Positions 35,375 through 43,909 of a stretch of DNA of 64,000 nucleotides are shown here, piece after piece. Origin of the DNA: Halomonas elongata (GTDB taxonomy: Bacteria > Pseudomonadota > Gammaproteobacteria > Pseudomonadales > Halomonadaceae); the NCBI RefSeq assembly GCF_029081005.1, contig NZ_JAJQTQ010000004.1, positions 1 through 64,000 of the forward strand. The letters run 5' to 3'. Made by a program: the position numbers and the translations under genes. The notes beneath the pieces are model-generated. The model searched no databases. It saw only the letters and a list, made by a program, of their open reading frames with translations, and was not told the DNA's origin. The number at the start of each line of letters is the position of its first letter. The stretch's first letter is position 1.

Positions 35375-35404
35375 ATCAAATAAGAAATATAGTTTTAAAT
35401 ATGA
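35375..35404 (+). promoter_or_regulatory. Downstream 30-base operator element, copy 3 (iclR)
   Basis: Matches the 29444 element at 26 of 30 positions and begins 8 bases after the -10 box. It precedes the IclR-family gene by 140 bases, as expected for an autoregulatory site. Confidence 0.7.
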
Positions 35405-35543
35405 ACCATGAAGGATCGGCATCGACCAGGGTGCATCGGCTCGCAGGTTGCAATCCGGTATCTTGGGTTCAGGAGCGCCACATGCGATGTGAGAACAGTA
35501 AGGTCGGCGCGAACGGATTCCGACACCAAGTGACGAGGACGCC

Positions 35544-36356
35544 ATGAACGGTAGCGAAAAGGATGCACGCAAATACATGATTCCGGGCCTGGAGCGCGGC
35601 TTGATCATCCTGATGGAGCTGAGCCGCAACCATCGGGAGATGAGCTTCGCCGAGATCGTCAAGCGTGTCGATATTCCCAAGGCCACGGCCTATCGTGCGA
35701 TCCAGACCCTCGAGTACATGGGGTTCATCCGGCGTCATCCCTCCACTGGGCTGTATACGCTCGGTGTCAATGTTCTTCGTCTGGGGTTCGAATACGTCGC
35801 GTCCCTGGATGTCGTCCAGGTCGGTCAGCCGGTGATCGAGTCGTTGCGCGACAAGACCGGTTGCTCGAGCCACATCGCCATTCGGGATGGGCAGGATGTC
35901 ATCTACGTGGCCAGGGTCAGTGCAGCCAACGCCACGATTCGGCGGGTCAGCGTGGGGACTCGGCTGCCGGTGCATCGTACCTCCCTCGGGCGTGTGCTGT
36001 TGACCGGCATGAGTCGCGAGGCATTCGAGGCGCTCTATCCAGAGGAGGCGCTGCCGGACAATGAGCCTGGTGCGCCTGAGGACCGGGAGACGCTCTGGCA
36101 GCTGGTTCAGGAGGACCGCCAGCGCGGCTATGTAATCGGCGAATCCTTCTTCCAGTTCGGTATCTCCTCCATCGTCTATCCGCTGTTCAACCATGACGGC
36201 GAGGTCGAGGGCGTGGTCAGCATCATGGTCCCGGTGCACGAGATTCCGGAAAGTGATCGCGACCGCCTGCGCCACGATGTTGCCGAGGCGGCCGACAACA
36301 TATCGAACCTGCTGGGATATCAGTGCCATCCCGGGGAGCACTACAAGATGAGATGA
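35544..36356 (+). CDS. IclR-family transcriptional regulator
   Basis: A 270-residue regulator: N-terminal winged HTH (about residues 10-72, with GLERGLIILMELSRN and VDIPKATAYRAIQTLEYMGF) and a C-terminal IclR effector domain (about 85-255, with CSSHIAIRDGQDVIYVARV and HRTSLGRVLLTGM). IclR proteins often control aromatic catabolism and sense pathway acids. Its own promoter carries the 30-base dyad element also found before the hydroxylase/TRAP operon and, less exactly, the Rieske operon. It is therefore the prime candidate for master regulator of the island. GAGGA precedes the ATG. Confidence 0.9.
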   Translation: MNGSEKDARKYMIPGLERGLIILMELSRNHREMSFAEIVKRVDIPKATAYRAIQTLEYMGFIRRHPSTGLYTLGVNVLRLGFEYVASLDVVQVGQPVIESLRDKTGCSSHIAIRDGQDVIYVARVSAANATIRRVSVGTRLPVHRTSLGRVLLTGMSREAFEALYPEEALPDNEPGAPEDRETLWQLVQEDRQRGYVIGESFFQFGISSIVYPLFNHDGEVEGVVSIMVPVHEIPESDRDRLRHDVAEAADNISNLLGYQCHPGEHYKMR

Positions 36357-36431
36357 CCCCGGGCTGATTCAATCCGCCGGGTGCTTCACCTGGAGCGCAT
36401 CCGGTCATCACCACAGATCACCGCGCAGTCG

Positions 36432-36453
36432 TCGCGATGCTCATGCATCGCGA
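36432..36453. promoter_or_regulatory. Perfect 9-bp hairpin upstream of the extradiol dioxygenase operon
   Basis: TCGCGATGC, loop TCAT, GCATCGCGA. No T run follows, so it is not a normal terminator. It lies 79 bases after the iclR stop and 70 bases before the VOC gene, and may be an operator, an mRNA-stabilising structure or a processing site. Confidence 0.4.
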
Positions 36454-36522
36454 AGAGGGGCTTCGTGTGTCTGAAACGTCCAACAAGAGTGACGGTCGAG
36501 GTCACATTAGCAGGAGATCGAC

Positions 36523-37452
36523 ATGAGTATCGTGGGTATCGAAGCGCTGGAGTTCGGCGCCGAGGACATCGAGACCGGCAAGCGGTTCGCCGAGGATTTC
36601 GGGCTGGCCAGTATCGAGGAAGAGGCCGAGAGCGCGACCTTCGAAGCGCTCAACGGAGGGCAATTGGTGATCCGTGGCATTGATGACCCGGCGTTGCCCG
36701 AGGCATTCGAGTCAGGATCGACCCTGCGCCGCATGACCTGGGGCGTGGCCGATGTGGCGGCGCTGGCGGAATTGCGCGAGCGGCTGCGCGATCAGCCGGG
36801 CTTTGTCGACAATGGCGACAGTCTCGAGTGTCGCGACCCCAATGGGCTGACCGTACGCATTCAGCCTACGTCGCTGCGCGATGTCGAGCTGGAAGTGACA
36901 CCGATCAACCAATGGGGTGACATGCGCCGGGTCGATCAGCCGAGTCCGGTGTACGAACGGGCTACGCCGGCCAGCATCGGCCATGCGGTCTTCTTCGTCG
37001 ATGACCTGGAGGCGAGCGAGCGATTTTACCGTGAGCTGCTGGGGTTCTCGGTCTCCGACCGCTATATCGACCGCGCCGTCTTTCTGCGCATGCAGGCACG
37101 CGGGGGGCATCACAACCTCTTCCTCCTCAAACTGCCGCATCGGGGGGCGGGCTTGAACCACGTGGCCTTCACGGTGCGCGACATTCATGAGGTGATCGGG
37201 GGCGGCCTGGCCATGAACCGACGCCAGTGGAGCACCTTCATCGGGCCCGGACGGCACCCCGTTTCCTCGGCCTACTTCTGGTACTTCAACAGCCCGTTGG
37301 GCGGCGCTTTCGAGTATTACACCAACGAGGACTATCTGACCGAAGCCTGGGAGCCGAGAGAGATGCAGCATTCGCTGGAATCCTTTACCGAATGGGCCAT
37401 CGAGGGCGGTATCGACGCCGATACCCGGCGCCAGAAGCAGCCCGAAGCCTGA
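36523..37452 (+). CDS. Two-domain VOC extradiol ring-cleavage dioxygenase
   Basis: A 309-residue vicinal-oxygen-chelate protein with two repeated modules, the layout of type I extradiol dioxygenases. The iron ligands appear as H154 (SIGHAVFF), H213 (LNHVAFTV) and E264 (GGAFEYY) in the C-terminal module, the complete 2-His-1-carboxylate set. It should cleave a catechol-like or hydroxypyridine-like ring next to the hydroxyl pair. AGGAG precedes the start. It opens a run of seven co-directional catabolic genes and logically follows the two hydroxylating systems encoded upstream. Confidence 0.85.
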   Translation: MSIVGIEALEFGAEDIETGKRFAEDFGLASIEEEAESATFEALNGGQLVIRGIDDPALPEAFESGSTLRRMTWGVADVAALAELRERLRDQPGFVDNGDSLECRDPNGLTVRIQPTSLRDVELEVTPINQWGDMRRVDQPSPVYERATPASIGHAVFFVDDLEASERFYRELLGFSVSDRYIDRAVFLRMQARGGHHNLFLLKLPHRGAGLNHVAFTVRDIHEVIGGGLAMNRRQWSTFIGPGRHPVSSAYFWYFNSPLGGAFEYYTNEDYLTEAWEPREMQHSLESFTEWAIEGGIDADTRRQKQPEA

Positions 37453-37611
37453 ATCCGGTCGGGCACCTGACGGCCCGATAATCGACAGACAAGAATCAGA
37501 GCCGGTCGCCCGTGGGCGGCCGGTCCGGGGAACCTTTGTTCCGACATTCGGCGTGCAGGAAGGTATTTCCCGGACACCGACGAGAACCGCGCCATCCCGA
37601 GGAGACACAGC

Positions 37612-38136
37612 ATGTCCGCACAGTTTGAAACCTGGAAAAAGCCCGACGATCTGTCTTTTGCCGACTGGATCGAATCGCGCGTTGCGCGTTTCAAGGGCCG
37701 CAAGTATGACTGGAACGCCCTGAAGTTCCAGGCCGACTACGACCCCAAGTACCGCCGGGCCCAGATGCGTTACATCGGCACCGGCGCCACCGGCGTGGCC
37801 GATGACACCAACACCATCCCGGCCGAGCACTTCACCTTCTCGACCATGGTGCTGCCGTCAAGGTGCGAGGGCCCGCTGCACGTGCATGACGACGTGGAGG
37901 AAGTGTTCTTCGTGCTCAAGGGCTCCATCCGCCTTTTCCTCAAGGACGGCGATCACTACACCGAGACCGTGCTCGAGGAGCGTGACGTGGTCTCCGTACC
38001 CCCGGGCATCTATCGCGGCCTGCTCAACGAGAGCGAGGAAGAGGCCCTGATGTGCGTGATGCTGGGCACGCCCAGGCCGCAGATCCCGACCTATCCGGAC
38101 GATCACCCGCTGTCCAAGGTCAAGCGCGACGGATGA
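37612..38136 (+). CDS. Cupin-domain protein
   Basis: A 174-residue protein with one cupin barrel. Probable metal ligands are H90, H92 and E97 (GPLHVHDDVEEVFFVLKGS), with a second motif around VSVPPGIYRGLLNES where the usual His is replaced. Such cupins can be dioxygenases, isomerases or binding proteins; no specific role can be assigned. GAGGAGA lies upstream. It sits between the ring-cleavage dioxygenase and the hydrolase, so it may act on the ring-opened product or assist ring cleavage. Confidence 0.75.
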   Translation: MSAQFETWKKPDDLSFADWIESRVARFKGRKYDWNALKFQADYDPKYRRAQMRYIGTGATGVADDTNTIPAEHFTFSTMVLPSRCEGPLHVHDDVEEVFFVLKGSIRLFLKDGDHYTETVLEERDVVSVPPGIYRGLLNESEEEALMCVMLGTPRPQIPTYPDDHPLSKVKRDG

Positions 38137-38147
38137 GGGAGCCGGCC

Positions 38148-38978
38148 ATGCCACCCCAGGCCATGACATCCAGGCAGCTGACGCTCGATGCCGGCCGCCA
38201 GGCCTATCGCGAGACGGGCGAGGGCCCCGCCATCGTGCTGCTCCACGGCATCAGCTCCGGGGCCGCCTCCTGGGCACCGCTGGCCGCGCCCCTGGCCGGC
38301 TATCGGCTGCTGGCCTGGGACGCCCCGGGCTACGGCGATAGCCAGCCGCTGGCCGCGGTCGAGCCCACGGCGGCCGACTATGCCGCGCGCCTCGAGGCCT
38401 GGCTCGACGCCCTGGGCATCGCGCGCTGCGTGCTGGTCGGCCACTCGCTGGGGGCGATGATGGCCGGCGCCTTTGCCGCCCGCCAGCCCGAGCGGCTGGC
38501 CGGGGTGATCCTGGCCGACCCGGCGCTCGGGTATCGCGATGCCGACGACGCCAAACGTGACCAGGTCTACCGCAGCCGCTGGACGATGCTTGTCGAGCAG
38601 GGTCATGACGCCTATGCCGCGGCGCGCGCACCGCGGCTGTTGCGTGATGGCGCCGATGAGGCCGACGTCGCCCGGGTGCGCGAGGGCATGCAGCGCCTGC
38701 ACGTCGCGGGCTTCGCCCAGGCCAGTTGGATGCTGGCCAACGACGATCTGGAGGGCTATCTGCCCAAGGGCCTGTCGGTGCCGGCCACGGTGCTGTGCGG
38801 CGACGAAGACGCCATCACCACGCCGCAGGCCTCCCGGGCCCTGGCCGAGCGCCTGGGATTGCCCTATCGCGACATTCCGCACGCCGGGCATGCCAGCTAT
38901 ATCGATGCGCCCGAGGCCTTCGCCGCGGCTGTCGAGGCCTTCGCCGGGCCGCTGTCGGCACCATCTACCCGGAACTGA
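38148..38978 (+). CDS. Alpha/beta hydrolase (ring-fission product hydrolase candidate)
   Basis: A 276-residue alpha/beta-hydrolase with oxyanion segment LLHGISSGAASW, nucleophile S100 in VGHSLGAM, a late acid in CGDEDAIT and catalytic His in PHAGHASYID. This resembles meta-cleavage product hydrolases and 3-oxoadipate enol-lactonases, which would fit directly after extradiol cleavage. GAGGGAG precedes the ATG at 38148; an ATG at 38133 overlapping the cupin stop is possible. Confidence 0.82.
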   Translation: MPPQAMTSRQLTLDAGRQAYRETGEGPAIVLLHGISSGAASWAPLAAPLAGYRLLAWDAPGYGDSQPLAAVEPTAADYAARLEAWLDALGIARCVLVGHSLGAMMAGAFAARQPERLAGVILADPALGYRDADDAKRDQVYRSRWTMLVEQGHDAYAAARAPRLLRDGADEADVARVREGMQRLHVAGFAQASWMLANDDLEGYLPKGLSVPATVLCGDEDAITTPQASRALAERLGLPYRDIPHAGHASYIDAPEAFAAAVEAFAGPLSAPSTRN

Positions 38979-38993
38979 GACGAGGACGACACC

Positions 38994-39788
38994 ATGAGCT
39001 TTATGATCGAAGGCCGGGTGGCGGTGGTCACCGGCGGATCCTCCGGGATCGGTCTCGAGACCGTGCGCCTGCTGCTGACTCATGGCGCCCGGGTGGCGCT
39101 GTGTGGCCGCAACGCCGAGCGCCTCGAAGCGGCCCGTGCCGCTCTCCAGGAGGAATTTTCCGCCGCCGAGCTGCTGGCCGAGACTTGCGACGTGCTCGAT
39201 GAGGCGTCCTGCGCGGCCTTCGCCGAGGCGGTGCGTGGCCGATTCGGCGGCGCCGACATGCTGATCGCCAACGCCGGCCAGGGCTATGTGGCCCATTTCG
39301 ATGACACCCCGCGCGATGCCTGGCTGTCCGAGGCCAACCTCAAGCTGTTCGGGGTCATCAATCCGCTGGGTGCCTTCCGCGACCAGCTGGCGGCCTCCGA
39401 TATCGGGTCGTTGACCTGCGTCAACTCGCTGCTGGCACTGCAGCCCGAGCCGCACATGATCGCCACCTCGGCGGCCCGGGCGGCGCTGCTCAACATGACC
39501 CACTCGCTGTCCCACGAGCTGATCGATGATGGCATCCGGGTCAACTCCATCCTGCTGGGGATGGTCGAGTCCGGCCAGTGGCGGCGCCGCTTCGAGCAGC
39601 GCGACGATCCGGCCCAGAGCTGGGAGGAGTGGGTCGGTGCCATCGCCGCCAAGCGCGGCATCCCCATGGGCCGCCTGGGTCGCCCGCAGGAGCCGGCCCG
39701 CGCGCTGGTCTTCCTGGCCTCCCCGATGGCTTCCTTCACCACCGGCGCCGCCCTGGACGTCTCCGGTGGCTTCAGCCGCCACCTGTGA
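38994..39788 (+). CDS. SDR-fold protein lacking the catalytic Tyr and Lys
   Basis: A 264-residue short-chain dehydrogenase fold protein with an intact cofactor motif (TGGSSGIG, residues 13-20), NAG at 93-95 and S145. At the YxxxK position it reads T158-S-A-A-R162, so both the proton donor Tyr and the Lys are replaced. The C-terminal GAALDVSGGF is normal. The alignment is simple because the SDR at 27195 has Y158 and K162 at the same numbers. It may use another mechanism, bind cofactor without redox turnover, or act as a partner. Spacing of 15 bases from the hydrolase shows it is in the operon. Confidence 0.82.
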   Translation: MSFMIEGRVAVVTGGSSGIGLETVRLLLTHGARVALCGRNAERLEAARAALQEEFSAAELLAETCDVLDEASCAAFAEAVRGRFGGADMLIANAGQGYVAHFDDTPRDAWLSEANLKLFGVINPLGAFRDQLAASDIGSLTCVNSLLALQPEPHMIATSAARAALLNMTHSLSHELIDDGIRVNSILLGMVESGQWRRRFEQRDDPAQSWEEWVGAIAAKRGIPMGRLGRPQEPARALVFLASPMASFTTGAALDVSGGFSRHL

Positions 39789-39804
39789 CGACATGGAGAA
39801 CCCC

Positions 39805-40599
39805 ATGACTCAACGACTGATGATGATCGGCTACGGCGCCATGGGCAGCGAGGTGCATCGCCTGCTGCCCGAGGGCCTGGAGCTGGCCTGGGTAGTGGTG
39901 CCGGAGGCCTTCGCCGTCGGGGTGCGCGACCGCCTGGCCGGCCAGGCCGAGGTCCTGACCGCCATCGATCAATGCGCCGAACGCCCCGACCTGGTGGTGG
40001 AGTGTGCCGGCCAACCGGGGCTCGCCGAGCATGGCGAGGCGGTATTGCGCCGTGGCCTGACCCTGGCGGTGGTGGCCACCGGCGCCCTGGCCGACGAGGC
40101 CCTGTATGAGCGGCTCGCCGCTGCGGCCCGCGAGGGCGGCGGGCGCATGCAGCTGCTGTCGGGGGCCATCGCCGGCATGGATGGCCTGGCAGCGGCCCGC
40201 GAGGGTGGCCTGGACGAGGTCACCTACGAGGCTTGCAAGGCGCCGCGCAGCTGGAAGGGCAGCCACGCCGAGCAACTCGTCGACCTGGACGCCATCGTCG
40301 AGAAGACGGTGTTCTTCGAGGGCGACGCCGGCGAGGCCGCGCGACTGTTCCCGGCCAACTCCAACGTCGCGGCCACCATCGCCCTGGCCGGGGTTGGCAT
40401 GCGCGCCACCCGGGTGAAGCTGACCGTCGATCCGGCGACCACGCGCAACACCCATCGCATTCACGCCAGGGGGCGCTTCGGCGAGTTCACCATCGAGCTC
40501 AACGGCCATCCCCTGGAAAGCAATCCCAAGACCTCGACCCTCGCCGCCCTGTCGGTGGTGCGCGCCTGTCGCCAGGCGCTCGAGCCGGTCTCGTTCTAA
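39805..40599 (+). CDS. L-aspartate dehydrogenase-like NAD(P) enzyme
   Basis: A 264-residue protein matching the aspartate dehydrogenase (NadX/AspDH) family in length and layout: Rossmann motif MIGYGAMGSEV, VVECAGQPGLAEHG, SGAIAGMDGL, and the C-terminal catalytic domain with NSNVAATIALAGVG and the His-containing NTHRIHARG. Known members reversibly convert L-aspartate to iminoaspartate or oxaloacetate. Its place in an aromatic operon suggests that it handles an amino or imino acid derived from the substrate nitrogen, or supplies NAD precursor. GGAG precedes the start. Confidence 0.82.
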   Translation: MTQRLMMIGYGAMGSEVHRLLPEGLELAWVVVPEAFAVGVRDRLAGQAEVLTAIDQCAERPDLVVECAGQPGLAEHGEAVLRRGLTLAVVATGALADEALYERLAAAAREGGGRMQLLSGAIAGMDGLAAAREGGLDEVTYEACKAPRSWKGSHAEQLVDLDAIVEKTVFFEGDAGEAARLFPANSNVAATIALAGVGMRATRVKLTVDPATTRNTHRIHARGRFGEFTIELNGHPLESNPKTSTLAALSVVRACRQALEPVSF

Positions 40600-40613
40600 G
40601 GGAGGTGTCCGAG

Positions 40614-42080
40614 ATGACCCTGAAGATTTTCGTTGCCGGCGAATGGCGCGAGGGCCGCGGCGACCCCATGGTGTCGCGCTTCCCCGCCGACGGCTCGATC
40701 AATGCCGAACTCAATGCCGCTGGCCTCGACGACGTCGAGGAGGCGATCGCCGCCGCCGACGCGGCCTGGCGCGCTCCTGCCTGGCGGGACCGCATGCCCC
40801 ACGAGCGGGCCGAGGTGCTGTATCGCGTCAGCGACTTGATCCGCGAGCGCCTCGACGAACTCGCCGCCCTGCAGACCCGCGACAACGGCAAGCCGTTGGC
40901 CGAAGCCCGGGGCCTGGTCGCCAGCGCCGCCGGCACCGCCCGATACTTCGCGGCGGCCTGCGAGACCCTGGAGGGCGAGCTGCCCACCCAGCGCAATGTC
41001 GACTTCATGACCCTGAGCCAGTACGAGCCGCTCGGGGTGATCGCCGCCATCACACCCTGGAACTCGCCGATCGCCAGCGAGATGCAGAAGGTCGCCCCGG
41101 CGCTGGCCGGCGGCAACGCCGTGGTGCTCAAGCCCGCTGAGGCCACCCCGCTGATGGCGCTGAAGCTCGCCGAGCTGTTCGAGGAAGCCGGCCTGCCCAA
41201 GGGGCTGCTCAGCGTGCTGCCGGGCCGCGGCAGCGTGATCGGCGAGGCCCTCGTGCGCCATCCCAAGGTGCGCAAAATCTCCTTCACCGGCGGCACCAGC
41301 ACCGGCCGTCACCTGGCCCACGTGGCCGCCGACAAGCTGATCGGCACCTCCCTGGAGCTGGGTGGCAAGTCGCCGACCATCATCTGCGAGGATGCCGATC
41401 TGGAACAGGCGACCAAGGGCGTGGCGTACGGCATCTTCAGCTCCGCCGGCCAGGCCTGCATCGCCGGCTCGCGGCTGTTCATCCACCGCCGCCGCTACGA
41501 CGAGGTCATGGCGCGCCTGGAGACCATCGCCCGCGAGCTGCGCGTCGGCCACCCCGAGACTCCCGGCGTGCACCTGGGCCCGCTGATCAGCGAGGCGCAC
41601 CGCGACGGTGTGGCGGCCTACGTCGAGCGGGCCCGCGAGGAAGGCGGCCGCATCCGCTGCGGTGGCGTGATCCCCTCCGAGGGCGAGCTGGCCGCGGGGA
41701 GCTTCTATCCGCCGACCCTGATCGAGGGCCTGCCCCACGACAGCGCGGTCTGCCAGGAGGAGATCTTCGGCCCGGTGCTGGTGGCGCTGCCCTATGACGA
41801 CGAGGACGAGCTGGTAGGCCTGGCCAATGACAACGTCTACGGCCTGGCGGCCGGCATCTGGAGCGCCGACTATCGACGCGCCCTGCGTCTGGCCGGCCGG
41901 CTCGAGGCCGGCACGGTGTGGATCAATACCTACAAGAAGTTTTCCATTTCGACGCCATTCGGTGGCTACAAGGAGAGCGGTCTGGGCCGCGAGAAGGGCC
42001 GCCAGGGCATTCAGGCCTACATGCAGCAGAAGAGCCTGTACCTGGGGCTCGACCACGAGCCCATCGCCTGGAGCGACTGA
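40614..42080 (+). CDS. Aldehyde dehydrogenase
   Basis: A 488-residue NAD(P)-dependent aldehyde dehydrogenase. The catalytic E248 lies in LELGGKSP and nucleophile C282 in SAGQACIAGSR; the cofactor-binding PWNSP and FTGGTSTGR motifs are intact. GGAGGT precedes the ATG. It is likely to oxidise an aldehyde released by ring-fission or decarboxylation, perhaps one made by the ThDP enzyme encoded next. Close families include betaine-aldehyde, hydroxymuconic-semialdehyde and vanillin dehydrogenases; sequence alone does not choose among them. Confidence 0.92.
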   Translation: MTLKIFVAGEWREGRGDPMVSRFPADGSINAELNAAGLDDVEEAIAAADAAWRAPAWRDRMPHERAEVLYRVSDLIRERLDELAALQTRDNGKPLAEARGLVASAAGTARYFAAACETLEGELPTQRNVDFMTLSQYEPLGVIAAITPWNSPIASEMQKVAPALAGGNAVVLKPAEATPLMALKLAELFEEAGLPKGLLSVLPGRGSVIGEALVRHPKVRKISFTGGTSTGRHLAHVAADKLIGTSLELGGKSPTIICEDADLEQATKGVAYGIFSSAGQACIAGSRLFIHRRRYDEVMARLETIARELRVGHPETPGVHLGPLISEAHRDGVAAYVERAREEGGRIRCGGVIPSEGELAAGSFYPPTLIEGLPHDSAVCQEEIFGPVLVALPYDDEDELVGLANDNVYGLAAGIWSADYRRALRLAGRLEAGTVWINTYKKFSISTPFGGYKESGLGREKGRQGIQAYMQQKSLYLGLDHEPIAWSD

Positions 42081-42107
42081 GCGCCAACGGCCAACAAGGA
42101 ATCGAAC

Positions 42108-43742
42108 ATGACCACTATGACCGTGGGCGACGCCGTCGCCCGCACACTGGAAGCCTATGCGGTATCGGCCGTTTATGGCGTGATTTCCATCCACAACCTG
42201 CCGATCGCCGACGCCATCGGTCAGCGTGGGCAACTGCGTTTCGTACCGACACGCGGCGAGGCAGGCGCCGTGACGATGGCCGACGGACACACCCGCGTAG
42301 GGAGCCTGGGCGTGGCGCTGACCAGCACCGGCGCCGGTGCCGGCAATGCCGTGGGCGCCATGCTCGAGGCGCTCAACGCCGGCACCCCGCTGCTGCACAT
42401 CACTGGCCAGGTCGAGAAGGCCTACCTGGATCGCGACGCCGGCTTCATCCACGAGACCCGCGACCAGATGGGCTTCCTTCAGGCTTGCTCCAAGCGTGCC
42501 TATCGGGCCTGTACCCCAGAGCAGGTGGTGCCGCTGCTGCACCGCGCCATCCAGGAGGCCATGACCCTGCCCCGGGGGCCGGTGAGCCTGGAGATTCCGA
42601 TCGATATCCAGGCCAGCCAGGTCGAGTGGGTAGAGACACCTCCCGCCGAGCCCGCCGCCCCAGCCCGGGTCGCCGATGTCGAGATCGAGGCGCTTGCCGA
42701 GCGTGTCCTGTCGGCCGAGCGCCCGGTTCTGTGGATCGGCGGTGGCTGCCTGGAGGCGGGCGACGCCGTGCGTCGCCTGGCCGACGCCGGCATCCCGGTG
42801 GTCTCTAGCACCCATGCCCGCGGCGTGCTGCCCGACAGCCATCCGCGCAGCCTGCGCGCCTTCCACAGCGCCCCGGCGGTGGAGGAGCTGTTCGCCGCCA
42901 GCGACCTGATGCTGGTAGCCGGCTCGCGGCTGCGCAGCAACGAGACCCGCACCTACTCGGTGGCCCTGCCGCGGCCGCTGGTGCAGATCGACGTCGACCC
43001 GGCGGCGGCTCACCGCAACTACCCGGCCGACGCCTTCTTGTGCGGCGAGTGCGGCGACGTGCTATCGCGCCTGGCCGATCGCCTGGAAGGCAAGCGTGCC
43101 CCCGACGCCGCGCTCGATCGCGACGTCGCCCAGGCCGTGGCGGCCGCTGAGCGGGCGTTGCGCGACCAGGTCGGCGAGTATGCCAGGCTCAGTGACGCGG
43201 TGCGCGAGGCGCTGCCCGACGACGGTATCTTCGTGCGCGACATTACTGTCTCCGGCAGCACCTGGGGCAGCCGGCTGCTGCCGATCGAACGGCCCTTGAC
43301 CAATATCCATTCACTCGCGGGCGCCATCGGTCAGGGACTGGCCACCGGCATTGGCTGTGCCGTGGGTGCGCAGGGGCGAAAGGTGGTCACCCTGGTCGGC
43401 GATGGCGGTCTGATGCTGATGGTCGGCGAGCTGGCCACGCTGGCCCAGGAAAACATCGACATGACGCTGCTCGTCATGAACGACGGTGGCTACGGCGTGA
43501 TGCGCGGCATCCAGGACAAGTATTTCGAGGGTCGCCAGTACTACAACGACCTCGAGACACCGGACTTCCAGGCCTTTGCGGAATCTCTGGCGTTACCGCA
43601 CTGGAAGGTAGAGAGGGGCGAGGATTTTCACGCTGTGCTGGCCGAAGCCGTGGGGAAAAGCGGGCCGGCACTGGTCGAGGTGGACATGGGCCGTGTGGGG
43701 CCGCTCGAGTTCTCCGGGCCTCCACAGAAGACGCTTTACTGA
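42108..43742 (+). CDS. Thiamine-diphosphate enzyme (acetolactate synthase/decarboxylase superfamily)
   Basis: A 544-residue three-domain ThDP enzyme. The cofactor-activating Glu is E51 (TRGEAGAVTMADG), the middle Rossmann-like domain runs from about 185 to 320, and the ThDP-Mg site is GDGGLMLMVGELAT with downstream MNDGGYGVM. Without FAD-type or substrate-specific signatures it could be a 2-oxo acid decarboxylase, a carboligase or a C-C lyase. Paired with an aldehyde dehydrogenase, decarboxylation of a 2-oxo acid to an aldehyde followed by oxidation is a coherent proposal. It is the last gene of the seven-gene run. Confidence 0.85.
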   Translation: MTTMTVGDAVARTLEAYAVSAVYGVISIHNLPIADAIGQRGQLRFVPTRGEAGAVTMADGHTRVGSLGVALTSTGAGAGNAVGAMLEALNAGTPLLHITGQVEKAYLDRDAGFIHETRDQMGFLQACSKRAYRACTPEQVVPLLHRAIQEAMTLPRGPVSLEIPIDIQASQVEWVETPPAEPAAPARVADVEIEALAERVLSAERPVLWIGGGCLEAGDAVRRLADAGIPVVSSTHARGVLPDSHPRSLRAFHSAPAVEELFAASDLMLVAGSRLRSNETRTYSVALPRPLVQIDVDPAAAHRNYPADAFLCGECGDVLSRLADRLEGKRAPDAALDRDVAQAVAAAERALRDQVGEYARLSDAVREALPDDGIFVRDITVSGSTWGSRLLPIERPLTNIHSLAGAIGQGLATGIGCAVGAQGRKVVTLVGDGGLMLMVGELATLAQENIDMTLLVMNDGGYGVMRGIQDKYFEGRQYYNDLETPDFQAFAESLALPHWKVERGEDFHAVLAEAVGKSGPALVEVDMGRVGPLEFSGPPQKTLY

Positions 43743-43909
43743 ACAGGCGGACATGCGTCGTGGCTTTTGATGAGCCAGCGGCGTTGTCCTTTCGTTCATC
43801 GGACAAGAGGAGGCCACGAGACACCCGAGTGTCCAGAGAGAGTTTCTAGCGACTGCATCCCACGTCACATTGCCAACGACGTACAAACACAACAAACGAG
43901 AGTTGTCCC

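Noticed and set aside
29509-38978. Assignment of the island to the known nicotinate (nic) pathway
   Set aside because: Only the hydroxylase resembles NicC; no NicA/B hydroxylase, NicX, NicF or NicE is present, and the Rieske and VOC enzymes do not belong to that pathway.
40596-43013. Open frame of 805 codons on the minus strand, and several other very long antisense frames (for example 53377-55701 and 563-2194)
   Set aside because: They lie opposite clear genes with recognised motifs, have His/Arg/Gly-rich or Ala/Arg-rich composition and no ribosome-binding site; they are frame shadows of high-GC coding DNA.
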